A DNA stretch of 64,000 nt from CALIZF01 sp046292445 (GTDB lineage Bacteria > Pseudomonadota > Alphaproteobacteria > Rhodobacterales > Rhodobacteraceae): contig JBKBQT010000018.1 in the NCBI GenBank assembly GCA_046292445.1, positions 1 through 64,000 of the forward strand, written 5' to 3'. Under the pieces are notes generated by a model that worked only from the letters and a program-made list of their open reading frames with translations, ran no database searches and was not told the origin of the DNA. Position numbers and translations under genes: made by a program. This document shows, piece after piece, positions 43,249-51,792 of this stretch. Position 1 is the first letter of the stretch. Each line of letters starts with the position of its first letter.

Positions 43249-44472
43249 CTAGTCGGCGAACTTCTTAGATGTCAATGATTCCGGTGATGCATCCGCCGGC
43301 GCCAACCCCCGCGCGGCAAGCCAATCCGTGACAACCGCGACGGCGGCGGCAAGCTCGGCCGGCTGGCCCTGATAGTAATGCCCCGCGCCCTCGATGCGGT
43401 AGAAGGTCCGGTCGGGCATGCGCGCGGCGGCGAGGACGGCATGCGGATGGCTTGGCGGCACCGCATCGTCGGCACCGTTCTCGACCACCAGCAGCGGCGC
43501 GCGGACGGCGGCGACGGCGGCGGCGGCATCGGCGCGGCTGTGCGCGGGCGACCATTGCGACAGCCAGGCCCGCAGGGTCGAGAACCGCCCGAGGCCGACC
43601 GGGCCGGCATTCACCGTTTCGGGGTTGCCGAGGTAACACCAGCCGGGGCGCCGCCCGTTCGGCTCCAGCGTCGGGTCGAGCCAGCGCGGATCGGCCATCG
43701 TGCGATGCACGAGGATCGCCCGCTCCACCTCGGCCCCGCCGCGGGCGCGCAGGCGCGCCAGCGTTTCCTCGACGCGGGCGGTGATCCGGGCGATCCGCGC
43801 GGCCTGCGCGGCGCGGAACGCGGCGAGGAAATCGGGGGTATAGGGCGGCTTCGGCCCGGCCGGATCGTAGAGGTCGAGCGCGGGGTCCCGCCGGTCCGGG
43901 TCGTTCTCGTCCAGCACCGACGGGTCGATCCATTCCGACAGGATCCGCGCGCGCCCGGTATGCGCCGCGATCAGCATCACCGCATCGGCGGGCACCAGCC
44001 CCAGCGCGGTCAGATCGTAGGGATCCCCCGCCGGCGGGTGGGTCAGGTTCGGCGCCTCAGCCTGCGCCTGATAGAAGGCGGCCAGAGATCCCCCGCCGCT
44101 CCATCCCGCCAGCACGACACGGTCGTAGCCGAGTTCCGCGCGCGCATGGCGCACCCATGCGCCGAGATCGGCGGCGGCCTTTTCCATGATGAGCGCGGTG
44201 TCGTTCTTGGCATAGCGCGAGGCGGCGCAGATCACGTGATGCCCCGCCGCCGCCAGCGCCTGCGGCAGCGGCATCAGGCCCAGCGTCGAGGCCGGATGCA
44301 GGAAGATCAGCGCCGTGCGCGACGGCGCGCCGCCCTCGGGCGTCAGGCGGTGCCCCTCGAGGAACACCCGCCCCTGGCTGCCGACGAAGCCGTAGGTCTC
44401 GGCAAAGGCGGCAGTCTCGGCGAAGGAAACAACCAAGGCCTCGCGCCGCACGGCGGCGGCCGGGTCAGCCAC
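43249..44472 (-). CDS. Alpha/beta hydrolase in aromatic catabolic cluster
   Basis: A 407-residue hydrolase with the elbow GWSGGGSLAAF (Ser near residue 120), an acid strand LLVVENGADDAVPPSH and a terminal IEGAGHYYQGQ with the catalytic His. It is larger than usual because of a cap insertion rich in DPYDLTALGLVPADAVM and YDPAGPKPPYTPDF. The GTG at 44472 overlaps the VOC gene's stop by eight bases and is preferred over longer frames inside that gene. It may release an aromatic acid from an ester or hydrolyse a ring-fission product; neither is shown. Confidence 0.8.
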   Translation of the reverse strand: MADPAAAVRREALVVSFAETAAFAETYGFVGSQGRVFLEGHRLTPEGGAPSRTALIFLHPASTLGLMPLPQALAAAGHHVICAASRYAKNDTALIMEKAAADLGAWVRHARAELGYDRVVLAGWSGGGSLAAFYQAQAEAPNLTHPPAGDPYDLTALGLVPADAVMLIAAHTGRARILSEWIDPSVLDENDPDRRDPALDLYDPAGPKPPYTPDFLAAFRAAQAARIARITARVEETLARLRARGGAEVERAILVHRTMADPRWLDPTLEPNGRRPGWCYLGNPETVNAGPVGLGRFSTLRAWLSQWSPAHSRADAAAAVAAVRAPLLVVENGADDAVPPSHPHAVLAAARMPDRTFYRIEGAGHYYQGQPAELAAAVAVVTDWLAARGLAPADASPESLTSKKFAD

Positions 44473-44995
44473 GGGCGTTGGCGTGCAGCGGATCGACCTC
44501 GGGCGCGCGCCGCGTGCGGGCCCAGTCGGCCAGCGTCGCCGGTGCCCGTTCGCGCAGCATCGCGGCCATGTCGGGGCGCATCGTGTCCACCGCGACCTCG
44601 AGCCGGTGCCCGTCGGGATCGAAGAAATAGAGCGACTGGCAGATGGTGTGATCGGTCGGCCCGACGACGCCGATCCCGTCCGCCACCAGCCGCTCGCGCA
44701 CCGCATCGAGCGCCGCCATGTCGGGCACGCGCAGCGCGAGGTGCTGCACCCAGGCCGGGGTGGCCGGATCGAGGCTCATTTCGGGACTTTCGGGCAGTTC
44801 GAAGAAGGCGACATAGCTGCCGTCGCCCATCTCGAAGAAGATGTGGATATGCGGCGACCATTCGCCGGTCGAAGGCACCCGGTTCTCGGCGATGGCGATG
44901 GTGCAGTCGAGGTCGAGATACCGCTTGTAGAACGCGGCCGTGCGTGCCGCATCGCGGCAGCGATAGGCGACATGGTGCAGCCCTGCGATGGTCAT
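44465..44995 (-). CDS. VOC-superfamily protein (glyoxalase/extradiol dioxygenase fold)
   Basis: A 176-residue two-module VOC protein: the first beta-alpha-beta-beta-beta module is IAGLHHVAYRCRDAARTAAFYKRYL to VAFFELPES, the second starts WVQHLALRVPDMAALDAV and ends DGHRLEVAVD. Candidate metal ligands are His8, Glu near residue 70, His near 85 and Glu near 132. It could be an extradiol dioxygenase, lyase or isomerase; size alone suits a glyoxalase-like enzyme. It is the first gene of the minus-strand catabolic operon and diverges from the MarR gene by 103 bases. Confidence 0.8.
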   Translation of the reverse strand: MTIAGLHHVAYRCRDAARTAAFYKRYLDLDCTIAIAENRVPSTGEWSPHIHIFFEMGDGSYVAFFELPESPEMSLDPATPAWVQHLALRVPDMAALDAVRERLVADGIGVVGPTDHTICQSLYFFDPDGHRLEVAVDTMRPDMAAMLRERAPATLADWARTRRAPEVDPLHANARG

Positions 44996-45098
44996 GGTCG
45001 TCCCTCCCCTTGGTGGCCGGATGCTATCGGGGGCGGCCGGTGTTGCCAAGGCGGACGGCAGGCTTGGCGGGTGGGCGCCGCGCGGCTATCGTCGCCGG

Positions 45099-45662
45099 AT
45101 GAACAGGCAAGACGGCACGGCGGGCGACGAGGTATCCGGCGGGGGCACCGCGGCGGGCATGGGGCCCGCCGCCGCGCCATGGGCCCACGAACGGCTCGCA
45201 CATCTGGTCCGGCGCGCGGCGCGGGGTTTTTCCCGCTCGCTCCAGATCCGGCTGGCAGACCACGGCATCAGCTTTGGCCAATGGGTATTCCTGCGCATCC
45301 TGTGGGAGGAGGACGGGCTGAGCCAGCGGGCGCTGAGTGCGCGGGCCGGGCTGACCGAACCGACGACGCACAGCGCGCTCGCCCGGCTCGAGGCGCTCGG
45401 CCATGTCACGCGGCGCACCCTGCCGGGCAACCGGCGCCGGCAGCACACGTTCCTGACCGACAGCGGGCGCGCCCTGCGCGCCGCGCTCGAGCCGCTGGCG
45501 GTCGAGGTCAACCGCGCCGCGCTCGGCGGGATCGGCCCGGGCGAGGAGGCGGCGTTGCGCGCCGCCCTGCTGCGGATCATCGAAAACCTCGCCGAGGACG
45601 AACAGGCGATGCTGGCCAGCGGCCAGCGCATGCCGCCCACCCGCGGCTATGCCGAGGGCTGA
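45099..45662 (+). CDS. MarR-family transcriptional regulator
   Basis: A 187-residue winged-helix regulator. The DNA-binding core is GLSQRALSARAGLTEPTTHSALARLEALGHVTRRTLPGNRRRQHTFLT, the MarR signature, flanked by dimerisation helices. ATG 45099 starts MNRQDGTAGDE; about 30 N-terminal residues are disordered. It diverges from the VOC-hydrolase-gdo-TRAP genes and lies between both halves of the aromatic island, so it is the best candidate repressor. The spacer shows imperfect CCTTGG/CCAAGG arms at 45008-45013 and 45046-45051. Confidence 0.9.
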   Translation: MNRQDGTAGDEVSGGGTAAGMGPAAAPWAHERLAHLVRRAARGFSRSLQIRLADHGISFGQWVFLRILWEEDGLSQRALSARAGLTEPTTHSALARLEALGHVTRRTLPGNRRRQHTFLTDSGRALRAALEPLAVEVNRAALGGIGPGEEAALRAALLRIIENLAEDEQAMLASGQRMPPTRGYAEG

Positions 45663-46093
45663 CCGCCCGCGAGCCGTGCGCGTAGCGCCGCGAGCGGGGT
45701 GATTTCCCGCAGCGGCAGGGCTTCGGGGTCGATCCCCGGCGGCGGGACAAGGCTGAGCCCCTCGCCATCCCAGAACCACCAGTAGATCGGCGCGCCCTGC
45801 CGGTCGCGGATCGGCAGGCGGAAGGTCGGAAAGGCGCCTGCCCCGGCGGCAAGCGGCGCCGCACCGACCCGTGCGCAGCCCGCACCCGCCTGCGCAGCAA
45901 GCTGGCAGAGCGCGACAAAGGCCGCCGGCGCCCGCGCCAACGCCGCCAGATCGGCGGGCCGTGCCGGATGCAGGCCCGGCAGCCCGCGCACCACCGCGCC
46001 GCAGGCCGGGTGCAGATGCGTGACCTGCACATAGCCGAGGCCCGCCGGGGTCGCGATCTCGACGATGTCGCCGGGGCGCAGGGGATCGGTCAT
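45647..46093 (-). CDS. Hypothetical protein in aromatic catabolic cluster
   Basis: A 148-residue soluble protein starting MTDPLRPGDIVEIATPAGLG, with a beta-rich N-terminus (GYVQVTHLHPACGAVVRGLPGLHP) and a Trp-rich stretch GAPIYWWFWDGEGLSLVPP. I do not recognise the family with confidence. It ends 16 bases inside the convergent MarR gene and follows the decarboxylase gene by 33 bases, a gap that holds a short tandem repeat. It is co-oriented with the phthalate-type genes. Confidence 0.7.
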   Translation of the reverse strand: MTDPLRPGDIVEIATPAGLGYVQVTHLHPACGAVVRGLPGLHPARPADLAALARAPAAFVALCQLAAQAGAGCARVGAAPLAAGAGAFPTFRLPIRDRQGAPIYWWFWDGEGLSLVPPPGIDPEALPLREITPLAALRARLAGGQPSA

Positions 46094-46094
46094 T

Positions 46095-46129
46095 GCGGCA
46101 TCACGGGGCGGCATCACGGGGCGGCATCA
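46095..46129. repeat. 13-bp tandem repeat, about 2.7 copies
   Basis: GCGGCATCACGGG is repeated at 46095-46107 and 46108-46120, followed by a partial unit to 46129. It lies between two minus-strand genes and includes the stop codon of the decarboxylase-type gene. Confidence 0.85.
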
Positions 46130-47113
46130 GAGGCTGAAGCTCTCGCGCGCCGCCGGATGGAACAACTCGTCCACATCCAGCCGCCGGACGGAAAGGCCCT
46201 GCCGGTAGTGCCAGTCGAGGAACCGGTCCAGCGCCGCCTCGTTCCCCGTCACGCCATAGGTCCAGAGATCCGGCCCCATGAGCGCGCGGGCGCGCGCGAG
46301 CGTATCTTCGACGAATGGCATGGTGACCTTGGTCGCCGAAGTATCGTCGAGCGCCGCCTGCGCCATGGCCTTGGCCGCGGTGAAGGCCTTGACCAGCGCG
46401 CCGGGCAGGAAGGGATGCGTCTCGGCCAGCGACCGGCGCAGGGCGAGCACATGCATGATCGGAAAGATCCCCGTGCGGCGATACCAGTCCTCGGCCGCGG
46501 CGGTGTCAAAGAGGCGCCCCACCGCCGGATGCCCGGCGGCAAAGCAGCGCGGCGCGCGCGGGCCGATGAACCCGTCGATCTCACCCGCCGCGAGCATCCC
46601 ATCGAGCGTCGCGCCCGCGGGCGCGGCCTCGATGCGCACATCCGCGGGCAGCGACAGCGCGATCTTTTCCGGGCGCCCCGGCGTGTCCATCCCGCCGCGC
46701 ACCCAGGAAATCTCGCCCGGGCGCACCCCGTGATCGTCCTCGAGGATGCCGCGGATCCAGACATTGGCCGAGAGCTGGTATTCCGCCACGCCGATCCGCC
46801 GGCCCTTCAGGTCCGCAGGCGCCGCGATCCCCCGGTCGGTGCGGATATAGACCGACGAATGCCGGAACGCCCGGCTGAGATAGACCGGCAGGGCGATGTA
46901 GTCGGCATCCCCGCGCGCCAGCTTGACGCAATAGGAGGAGAAGGAATGCTCGGTCACGTCGAAGGCGCTGTGCCGCGCGGCGCGAAAGAACATCTCTTCC
47001 GGGCTCAGCAGCATGCAGACCGGATCGACCCCGTCGATCTGCACCCGGCCGTCGACGATCGCCCTCGTGCGGTCATAGTCGCCCATGGCGACGGAAAGGC
47101 GCAGGTTCGGCAT
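46127..47113 (-). CDS. 4,5-dihydroxyphthalate decarboxylase-type protein (Pht5-like)
   Basis: A 328-residue protein with a periplasmic-binding-protein-like fold but no signal peptide. The start NLRLSVAMGDYDRTRAIVDGRV and the EYQLSANVWIRGILEDDHGV and TGIFPIMHVLALRRSLAETHPFL stretches match the family annotated as 4,5-dihydroxyphthalate decarboxylase, which makes protocatechuate. The same fold includes NMT1-type proteins, so the enzyme call rests largely on context: it sits with a Rieske oxygenase, its reductase and a dehydrogenase. ATG 47113 is the family start. Confidence 0.82.
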   Translation of the reverse strand: MPNLRLSVAMGDYDRTRAIVDGRVQIDGVDPVCMLLSPEEMFFRAARHSAFDVTEHSFSSYCVKLARGDADYIALPVYLSRAFRHSSVYIRTDRGIAAPADLKGRRIGVAEYQLSANVWIRGILEDDHGVRPGEISWVRGGMDTPGRPEKIALSLPADVRIEAAPAGATLDGMLAAGEIDGFIGPRAPRCFAAGHPAVGRLFDTAAAEDWYRRTGIFPIMHVLALRRSLAETHPFLPGALVKAFTAAKAMAQAALDDTSATKVTMPFVEDTLARARALMGPDLWTYGVTGNEAALDRFLDWHYRQGLSVRRLDVDELFHPAARESFSL

Positions 47114-47139
47114 CGGTCCCTCCGGTCTTGGTCCACTGT

Positions 47140-48345
47140 TCAGCCGGTTCCGGGCGGAACCTGAAGGCGCGGGTGAACCGGCGCACCGGTGGCGGCCGAT
47201 GTCAGGATCGCATGGCAAAGCTCGAGCGAGGCCAGCCCCCAGGCCCCCGTCTGTGCCGGCGCGCGATCCTGCCGAACCGCGGCCACCAGCGCGTCGATCA
47301 GGCCCCGGCGCGGCGCTGGCCAGGCCGCCACCGGCAGGAACGTGGCGCCCGCATCGTCATAGCGCCACAGCCCATGCGGGGTGAGCCGCAAATCGGCGCC
47401 CTCGCAGGCGACGAGGAGCGGGCCGAAATGTTCGTGATGCGGCGCGGGCGGCGGCGCCTCGGCCGCGCCGTAGGTCCGCGCGGCCTTGAGCGCGGCCTCG
47501 GCCGCCGCATCGGCCGCACCGGCCAGCGCGCGGCGCGCCCGCCCGTGGCCGCCGGGGCTGCGGGGGGCGCCAAGCTCGCCCACCCAACCCATCCATTCGT
47601 CGCTGTCAAAACGGCCATAGCCCGAATAGGTCAGGGTGGCGAAAGCCCCGCCGGCAAAACCGATCAGCGCGGCATAGGCCCCTTCCGTCGAGCGCGCGGG
47701 ATCCCAGGCCCCGGTCCGGGCGAAGACGGACGTCGCCATCCCGCCCGCCAGAAGGCGCACCACGTCGATCTGGTGCACGGCCTGCGAGAACACCACGCCG
47801 CCGCCCGTATCCGTCGCAAGCTCTTCCGGCCGGCGCGGGCGGTAAAGGAAATCGGTCCAGTTGAACGCCTGGATCATGCGGACCCGGCCGATCCCGCCGC
47901 TGCCGATCAGCGCCGCGGCCTGCGCCACCGGGCCGTCGAAGCTGTGGCTCGGACCGACGATCAGGTGCCGGCACGCGGCACGCGCCGCGGCGACCATCGC
48001 CGCGCCATCGGCGAGCGTCACGGCAAGCGGCTTGTCCACCAGCACATGCTTGCCCCCCGCAAGGGCCAGCGCGGCGTGTTCGGCATGCATCTGGTGCGGC
48101 GTGGCGATGTAGACCGCCTCGACATCCGGGTCGGCGGCGAGCTCGGCAACGCTGGCATGGGCGCGCCCGCCGAATTCCGCCGCAAAGGCGCAACGCTGGT
48201 CCTCGCGGCGGGCGGCGGCAGCGACAAGGCGGACGCGCGGATCGGCCCGCAGGCTCGGCAGCGTCAGCATGAACCCGCGACCGAGGCCCGCGACCCCGAG
48301 GCGGACCGGCCCGGCCGGATCGGCCCCTTCAGAGGTCAAGGACAA
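47140..48345 (-). CDS. Gfo/Idh/MocA oxidoreductase, phthalate dihydrodiol dehydrogenase-type (TTG start)
   Basis: A 401-residue NAD(P)-dependent dehydrogenase. The Rossmann motif LGVAGLGRGFMLTLP is at about residues 16-30, and the EKP-type motif is VDKPLAVT near residue 105. The second domain carries SFDGPVAQAAALIGSGGIG and QAVHQIDVVRLL. In the phthalate pathway of Pseudomonas the cis-dihydrodiol dehydrogenase (Pht4) belongs to this family, unlike other dihydrodiol dehydrogenases. No ATG fits; TTG at 48345, 17 bases inside the reductase gene, has GGGGGAGG upstream. Confidence 0.85.
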   Translation of the reverse strand: MSLTSEGADPAGPVRLGVAGLGRGFMLTLPSLRADPRVRLVAAAARREDQRCAFAAEFGGRAHASVAELAADPDVEAVYIATPHQMHAEHAALALAGGKHVLVDKPLAVTLADGAAMVAAARAACRHLIVGPSHSFDGPVAQAAALIGSGGIGRVRMIQAFNWTDFLYRPRRPEELATDTGGGVVFSQAVHQIDVVRLLAGGMATSVFARTGAWDPARSTEGAYAALIGFAGGAFATLTYSGYGRFDSDEWMGWVGELGAPRSPGGHGRARRALAGAADAAAEAALKAARTYGAAEAPPPAPHHEHFGPLLVACEGADLRLTPHGLWRYDDAGATFLPVAAWPAPRRGLIDALVAAVRQDRAPAQTGAWGLASLELCHAILTSAATGAPVHPRLQVPPGTG

Positions 48346-49270
48346 GCCCCGCCTCCCCCGCCGCGCGCGAGATGCAGATCATGATGTGGGTATCCTTTTC
48401 CTCGGGCATCAGCACCATGTCGCGGTGATCGGGCGTGCCTGAAACGAGGCGGGTCTTGCAGGTGCCGCAGGTGCCGCTTTCGCAGGACGATACCGTGCGC
48501 ACCCCGGCCGCGCGCAGGGCCTCGAGGATGGTGCGGCCCGCCGGCACCTCGATCCGCTGCCCCGACCGCGCCAGCGTCACCGCAAAGGCGCGGTCGTCGG
48601 CGCGCACAACCTCGACGGGCCTGAAGTCCTCGAAATGCACCCGGCTGCGTTCCCAGTGCCCGGTCAGGGCGCGGACCTCCTCCATCAGCGGCGCGGGGCC
48701 GCAGCAATAGACCCGCGCGGCCGGATCGGACGCCTCGAAATCGTCCCAGAAATCATAATGCGCGGCGGGATCGCCGCCATCATGGTGGATGATCGCGCCA
48801 AGGGCGCGGGCCTCGGCGGCATAGGCGGTGCCGGCGGCATCGCGGGTGCAGTAGATCAGCCGGCAGGGCCGGCAAGCGTCCCGCAGCGCCTGCGCCATGC
48901 CGAGGATCGGGGTGATCCCGATCCCGCCGGCGACGAGCAGATATCGCGCTGCGTCGAGAAGCGGAAAGTCGTTCTCGGGCGGCAGGACGGTCAGCACCGT
49001 GCCCACCGGCGCATGGTCATGCATCGCGACCGACCCGCCGCGCGAGCGCGGCTCGCGCTTGACCGCGATGACATAGGCGGCCGGCGCTGCGCCGCTGCCG
49101 ACCAGCGAATAGCGCCGCATGGCCCCGCCCGGCGTTTCGACCGTGACATGGGCGCCGGGTTCGAACCCCGGCAGGGCCGTGCCGTCCGCCGCGGCCAGCG
49201 TGAATTCCACGATATCCGTCGCCAGTTCGCGCCGCGCCGTGACGACGAGCCTGCGCCCTTCCCCGGCCAT
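48329..49270 (-). CDS. Phthalate-dioxygenase-reductase-type (PDR/VanB) FMN/2Fe-2S oxidoreductase
   Basis: A 313-residue reductase passing electrons from NADH to a Rieske oxygenase. Order of domains: FMN-binding barrel (GAHVTVETPGGAMRRYSLVG), nucleotide-binding domain (LLVAGGIGITPILGMAQALRD; VYCCGPAPLMEEV), then a plant-type 2Fe-2S domain at the C-terminus with Cys ligands in SCESGTCGTC and MICISRA. This order is the hallmark of PDR and VanB. It starts 100 bases from the divergent oxygenase, its obvious partner. Confidence 0.94.
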   Translation of the reverse strand: MAGEGRRLVVTARRELATDIVEFTLAAADGTALPGFEPGAHVTVETPGGAMRRYSLVGSGAAPAAYVIAVKREPRSRGGSVAMHDHAPVGTVLTVLPPENDFPLLDAARYLLVAGGIGITPILGMAQALRDACRPCRLIYCTRDAAGTAYAAEARALGAIIHHDGGDPAAHYDFWDDFEASDPAARVYCCGPAPLMEEVRALTGHWERSRVHFEDFRPVEVVRADDRAFAVTLARSGQRIEVPAGRTILEALRAAGVRTVSSCESGTCGTCKTRLVSGTPDHRDMVLMPEEKDTHIMICISRAAGEAGLVLDL

Positions 49271-49298
49271 GCCGCCTCCCGTTGTTGCTTTTGGATCG

Positions 49299-49310
49299 TT
49301 AGAAGTCTAA
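49299..49310. promoter_or_regulatory. Dyad TTAGAAGTCTAA between reductase and oxygenase genes
   Basis: TTAGA and TCTAA flank AG in the middle of the 100-base divergent spacer. It is AT-rich in a GC-rich region and well placed to control both directions. A MarR-type operator would have this size. Function is inferred from position only. Confidence 0.5.
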
Positions 49311-49370
49311 TTTGTGACGAGGTCAACCCGCCGTCCCGCTTGGGGCGGCCTGCGCGGGGAGGGTACACCG

Positions 49371-50645
49371 ATGCTCACACCGGAAGAGAACGATCTTCTC
49401 TGCCGCGTCGTCGGCGATGCCCCGATGGGCCGGCTCATGCGCGAGCACTGGACACCCGTCTGCCTGATCGAGGAAGTCGCCGAACCCGACGGCACCCCGC
49501 TTCTGGTCGAGGCGATCGGCCGGCGTTATGTCTGTTTCCGCGACAGCCAGGGGCGGATCGGCCTCTTGGACGAGCTTTGCCCCCACCGCCGCGCCTCGCT
49601 GATCTACGGGCGCAACGAGGACAGCGGGCTGCGCTGTCTCTATCACGGGTGGAAGTTCGACGTGACGGGCGCCTGCGTCGCGATGACGTCGGAACCCGAG
49701 GGCAGCCCGCTCCACGGCAAGGTGCGCCACCGTGCCTATGACACCGTCGAATGGGGCGGCTTCGTCTGGGCCTGGCTGGGCGAGGCCGACCGGCGCCGCC
49801 CGTTCGAGCCGCCGGCCTTCGCGCCCGACCAAACCACGCCGGTCGCAATCCTCAAGGTGCGCATTCCGGCCAACTGGGCGCAGATCACCGAGGGACAGAT
49901 CGATTCGGCCCATTCGTCCAGCCTGCATTCCTCGGACATGGTCCCGGCGCGGGTCGCGGGCGCGGCGGCCGACGACAAGGCCTGGTATCGCCCCTCGACC
50001 GACCGCTCGCCGCGGATGCAGACGCAGACCACCGCCTACGGGTTCCACTACGCCGCCATCCGCACCCCGATGCGCAACGCGGCCACCCACAACTATCTGC
50101 GCATCACCGAATATATCGCGCCCTATACCTCGCTCATCCCGCCCAACAGCAGCTACAACGTCGCCACCGTGATCGTGCCGATCGACGACGAGACGAGCCA
50201 TTTCCACTTCATCGCCTGGGGCGGGACCGACTGCCCGACGACCAGCGAATGGCGGCGGTTCAACCATGTCGAGAAGGGCGTCGATCTTGACGACCGCTGG
50301 GTGTCGCGGCGCCAGCCGGAGAACCGGTTCCTGCAGGATCGCGCGGCGATGAGGCAGGGCAGCTTCACCGGGGTTCAGGGCATTCCCAACCAGGACATCG
50401 TGATGTGGGTGTCGATGGGGGCGATCGTGGACCGGTCGCACGACGTGCTCGGCGCCTCGGACCTCGCCATCGTCGAATTCCGCCGCCTGATGGTGGACGC
50501 CGCGCGCCGTGTGGCCGAGGGCGGCCCTGCCATCGGCACGACGGAGCCGCGCCCGCGCCATGCCGACATCGCCTCGCGCGAAGGAGTATTCCCCAAGACC
50601 GTGGACTGGCGCAGGCTGGCGGGCACGGCCGAGGCGGCCGAATAG
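49371..50645 (+). CDS. Rieske non-haem iron aromatic oxygenase, phthalate 4,5-dioxygenase type
   Basis: A 424-residue oxygenase alpha subunit. The Rieske centre is Cys70-x-His72 with Cys89-x2-His92 (CPHR, CLYHGW); the catalytic mononuclear iron site is Asp178, His181 and His186 (GQIDSAHSSSLHSSD). The sequence fits the phthalate/vanillate-type class that needs no small subunit; none is present. Ring hydroxylation of a benzene dicarboxylate is the likely reaction, from its PDR-type reductase and the decarboxylase next door. ATG 49371 has GGGAGGG ahead. Confidence 0.92.
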   Translation: MLTPEENDLLCRVVGDAPMGRLMREHWTPVCLIEEVAEPDGTPLLVEAIGRRYVCFRDSQGRIGLLDELCPHRRASLIYGRNEDSGLRCLYHGWKFDVTGACVAMTSEPEGSPLHGKVRHRAYDTVEWGGFVWAWLGEADRRRPFEPPAFAPDQTTPVAILKVRIPANWAQITEGQIDSAHSSSLHSSDMVPARVAGAAADDKAWYRPSTDRSPRMQTQTTAYGFHYAAIRTPMRNAATHNYLRITEYIAPYTSLIPPNSSYNVATVIVPIDDETSHFHFIAWGGTDCPTTSEWRRFNHVEKGVDLDDRWVSRRQPENRFLQDRAAMRQGSFTGVQGIPNQDIVMWVSMGAIVDRSHDVLGASDLAIVEFRRLMVDAARRVAEGGPAIGTTEPRPRHADIASREGVFPKTVDWRRLAGTAEAAE

Positions 50646-50783
50646 ACGACGGCGGCGCAGGCCGCCGCAGCGACCGGATCAGCCGGCAGGAGGGGGCCGG
50701 CCGACCCGCACAAGACGCAGCCGAATGGGGCTGCGGCGCGTCACACGGGCGTGCAGCGACAACCGAACCAAGGGGAGGATATG

Positions 50784-51782
50784 ATGGCAATCAACACCGT
50801 GACGCGGGCGCTTGCCGCGCTTGCGCTGATGGCGGGTCTCGCCGGCGCACCGGCGCAGGCGGCGCCGCTTAACCTCACGCTCTCGGGGGCGAGCCCGGGG
50901 GGGCTCTGGTCGCTGCTCGGCGCCGGGCTCGATCGCGCCGTCAAGGCGGCGGATGCGCAGTCGGTCGTGACCTATCAGGCGACCGGGGGCGGCTTTGCCA
51001 ATATCGGCCTGATCGCCGCCGGGCGCAGCGACCTCGGCCTTGCCCATGATGCCGAGATCAAGATCGCCCTCGCCGGCGGGGCGCCGTTCCGCGAACCCGT
51101 GACCGGCATGACCGCGATCGCCACGCTCTACAATTGGGCGCCGATGCATTTCTTCATCGCCAAGTCGGTGGCGGATGCGCATGGCATCCGCACCCTCTCC
51201 GACCTCGCCAAACCCGGCGTCGGGGTCCGCATCGGCATCAACCGGGCGGGCAACATCACCGGCGACGTGGCGCTCGCGATGCTCGAGGCCGCCGGCGCCA
51301 GCGAGGCGGCGATCGAGGCCGGCGGCGGGCAGTTCGTGCGCGCTGCCTCGGCCGACCAGGCGGATCTGCTGCGCGACGGGCGGATCGACGTCGTGACCAA
51401 CGGCATCTTCGTCGGCCACAGCTCGTTCCGGGCGATCGACGAGAATACCGAGGTCGTTCTTCTCTCGGTCCCGCCCGAGGTCGTGGCGGCGATGCAGGAC
51501 CGGTTCGGCACCGGCCCCTTCACGATCCCCGCCGCCAGCTATCGCCAGCAGCCCGAGGCGGTCGAGACGGTCGCCCTCGGCGCGCTGCTGATCGCACCGG
51601 CCGGGCTTGACGAGGCTGCGGCCCATGGCCTGACATCCGCGATCCTCGCGCATCTGGACGAGGTGCGGGGTGTGCACGGCGCGATGCGCTCGCTCACGCC
51701 CGAACTGATGGCCACGCCAGCCGTGATCCCGTTCCACCCCGGCGCCGAACGCGCCTATCGCGAGGCCGGGCTGATCCGGTAG
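50784..51782 (+). CDS. TAXI-family TRAP transporter substrate-binding protein
   Basis: A 332-residue exported protein (signal peptide MAINTVTRALAALALMAGLAGAPAQAA) of the TAXI type. Features are LTLSGASPGGLWSLLGAGLDRAVK, GGFANIGLIAAGRSDLGLAHD and a VRIGINRAGNITGDVALAML block. The ATG at 50784 is favoured over one codon earlier because it gives a better distance to GGGGAGG. Located between the Rieske oxygenase and the fused permease, it likely binds the oxygenase substrate. Confidence 0.92.
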   Translation: MAINTVTRALAALALMAGLAGAPAQAAPLNLTLSGASPGGLWSLLGAGLDRAVKAADAQSVVTYQATGGGFANIGLIAAGRSDLGLAHDAEIKIALAGGAPFREPVTGMTAIATLYNWAPMHFFIAKSVADAHGIRTLSDLAKPGVGVRIGINRAGNITGDVALAMLEAAGASEAAIEAGGGQFVRAASADQADLLRDGRIDVVTNGIFVGHSSFRAIDENTEVVLLSVPPEVVAAMQDRFGTGPFTIPAASYRQQPEAVETVALGALLIAPAGLDEAAAHGLTSAILAHLDEVRGVHGAMRSLTPELMATPAVIPFHPGAERAYREAGLIR

Positions 51783-51792
51783 GCCCGCCCCG

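Noticed and set aside
43247..43275. TTGACA-17-CTAGCC as a promoter for the gentisate-type gene
   Set aside because: The -10 box is poor and the site overlaps the end of the upstream coding region; noted in the gene entry but not called.
45008..45051. CCTTGG/CCAAGG arms in the MarR divergent spacer as an operator
   Set aside because: Arms are short and far apart with imperfect inner symmetry; mentioned only with the MarR gene.
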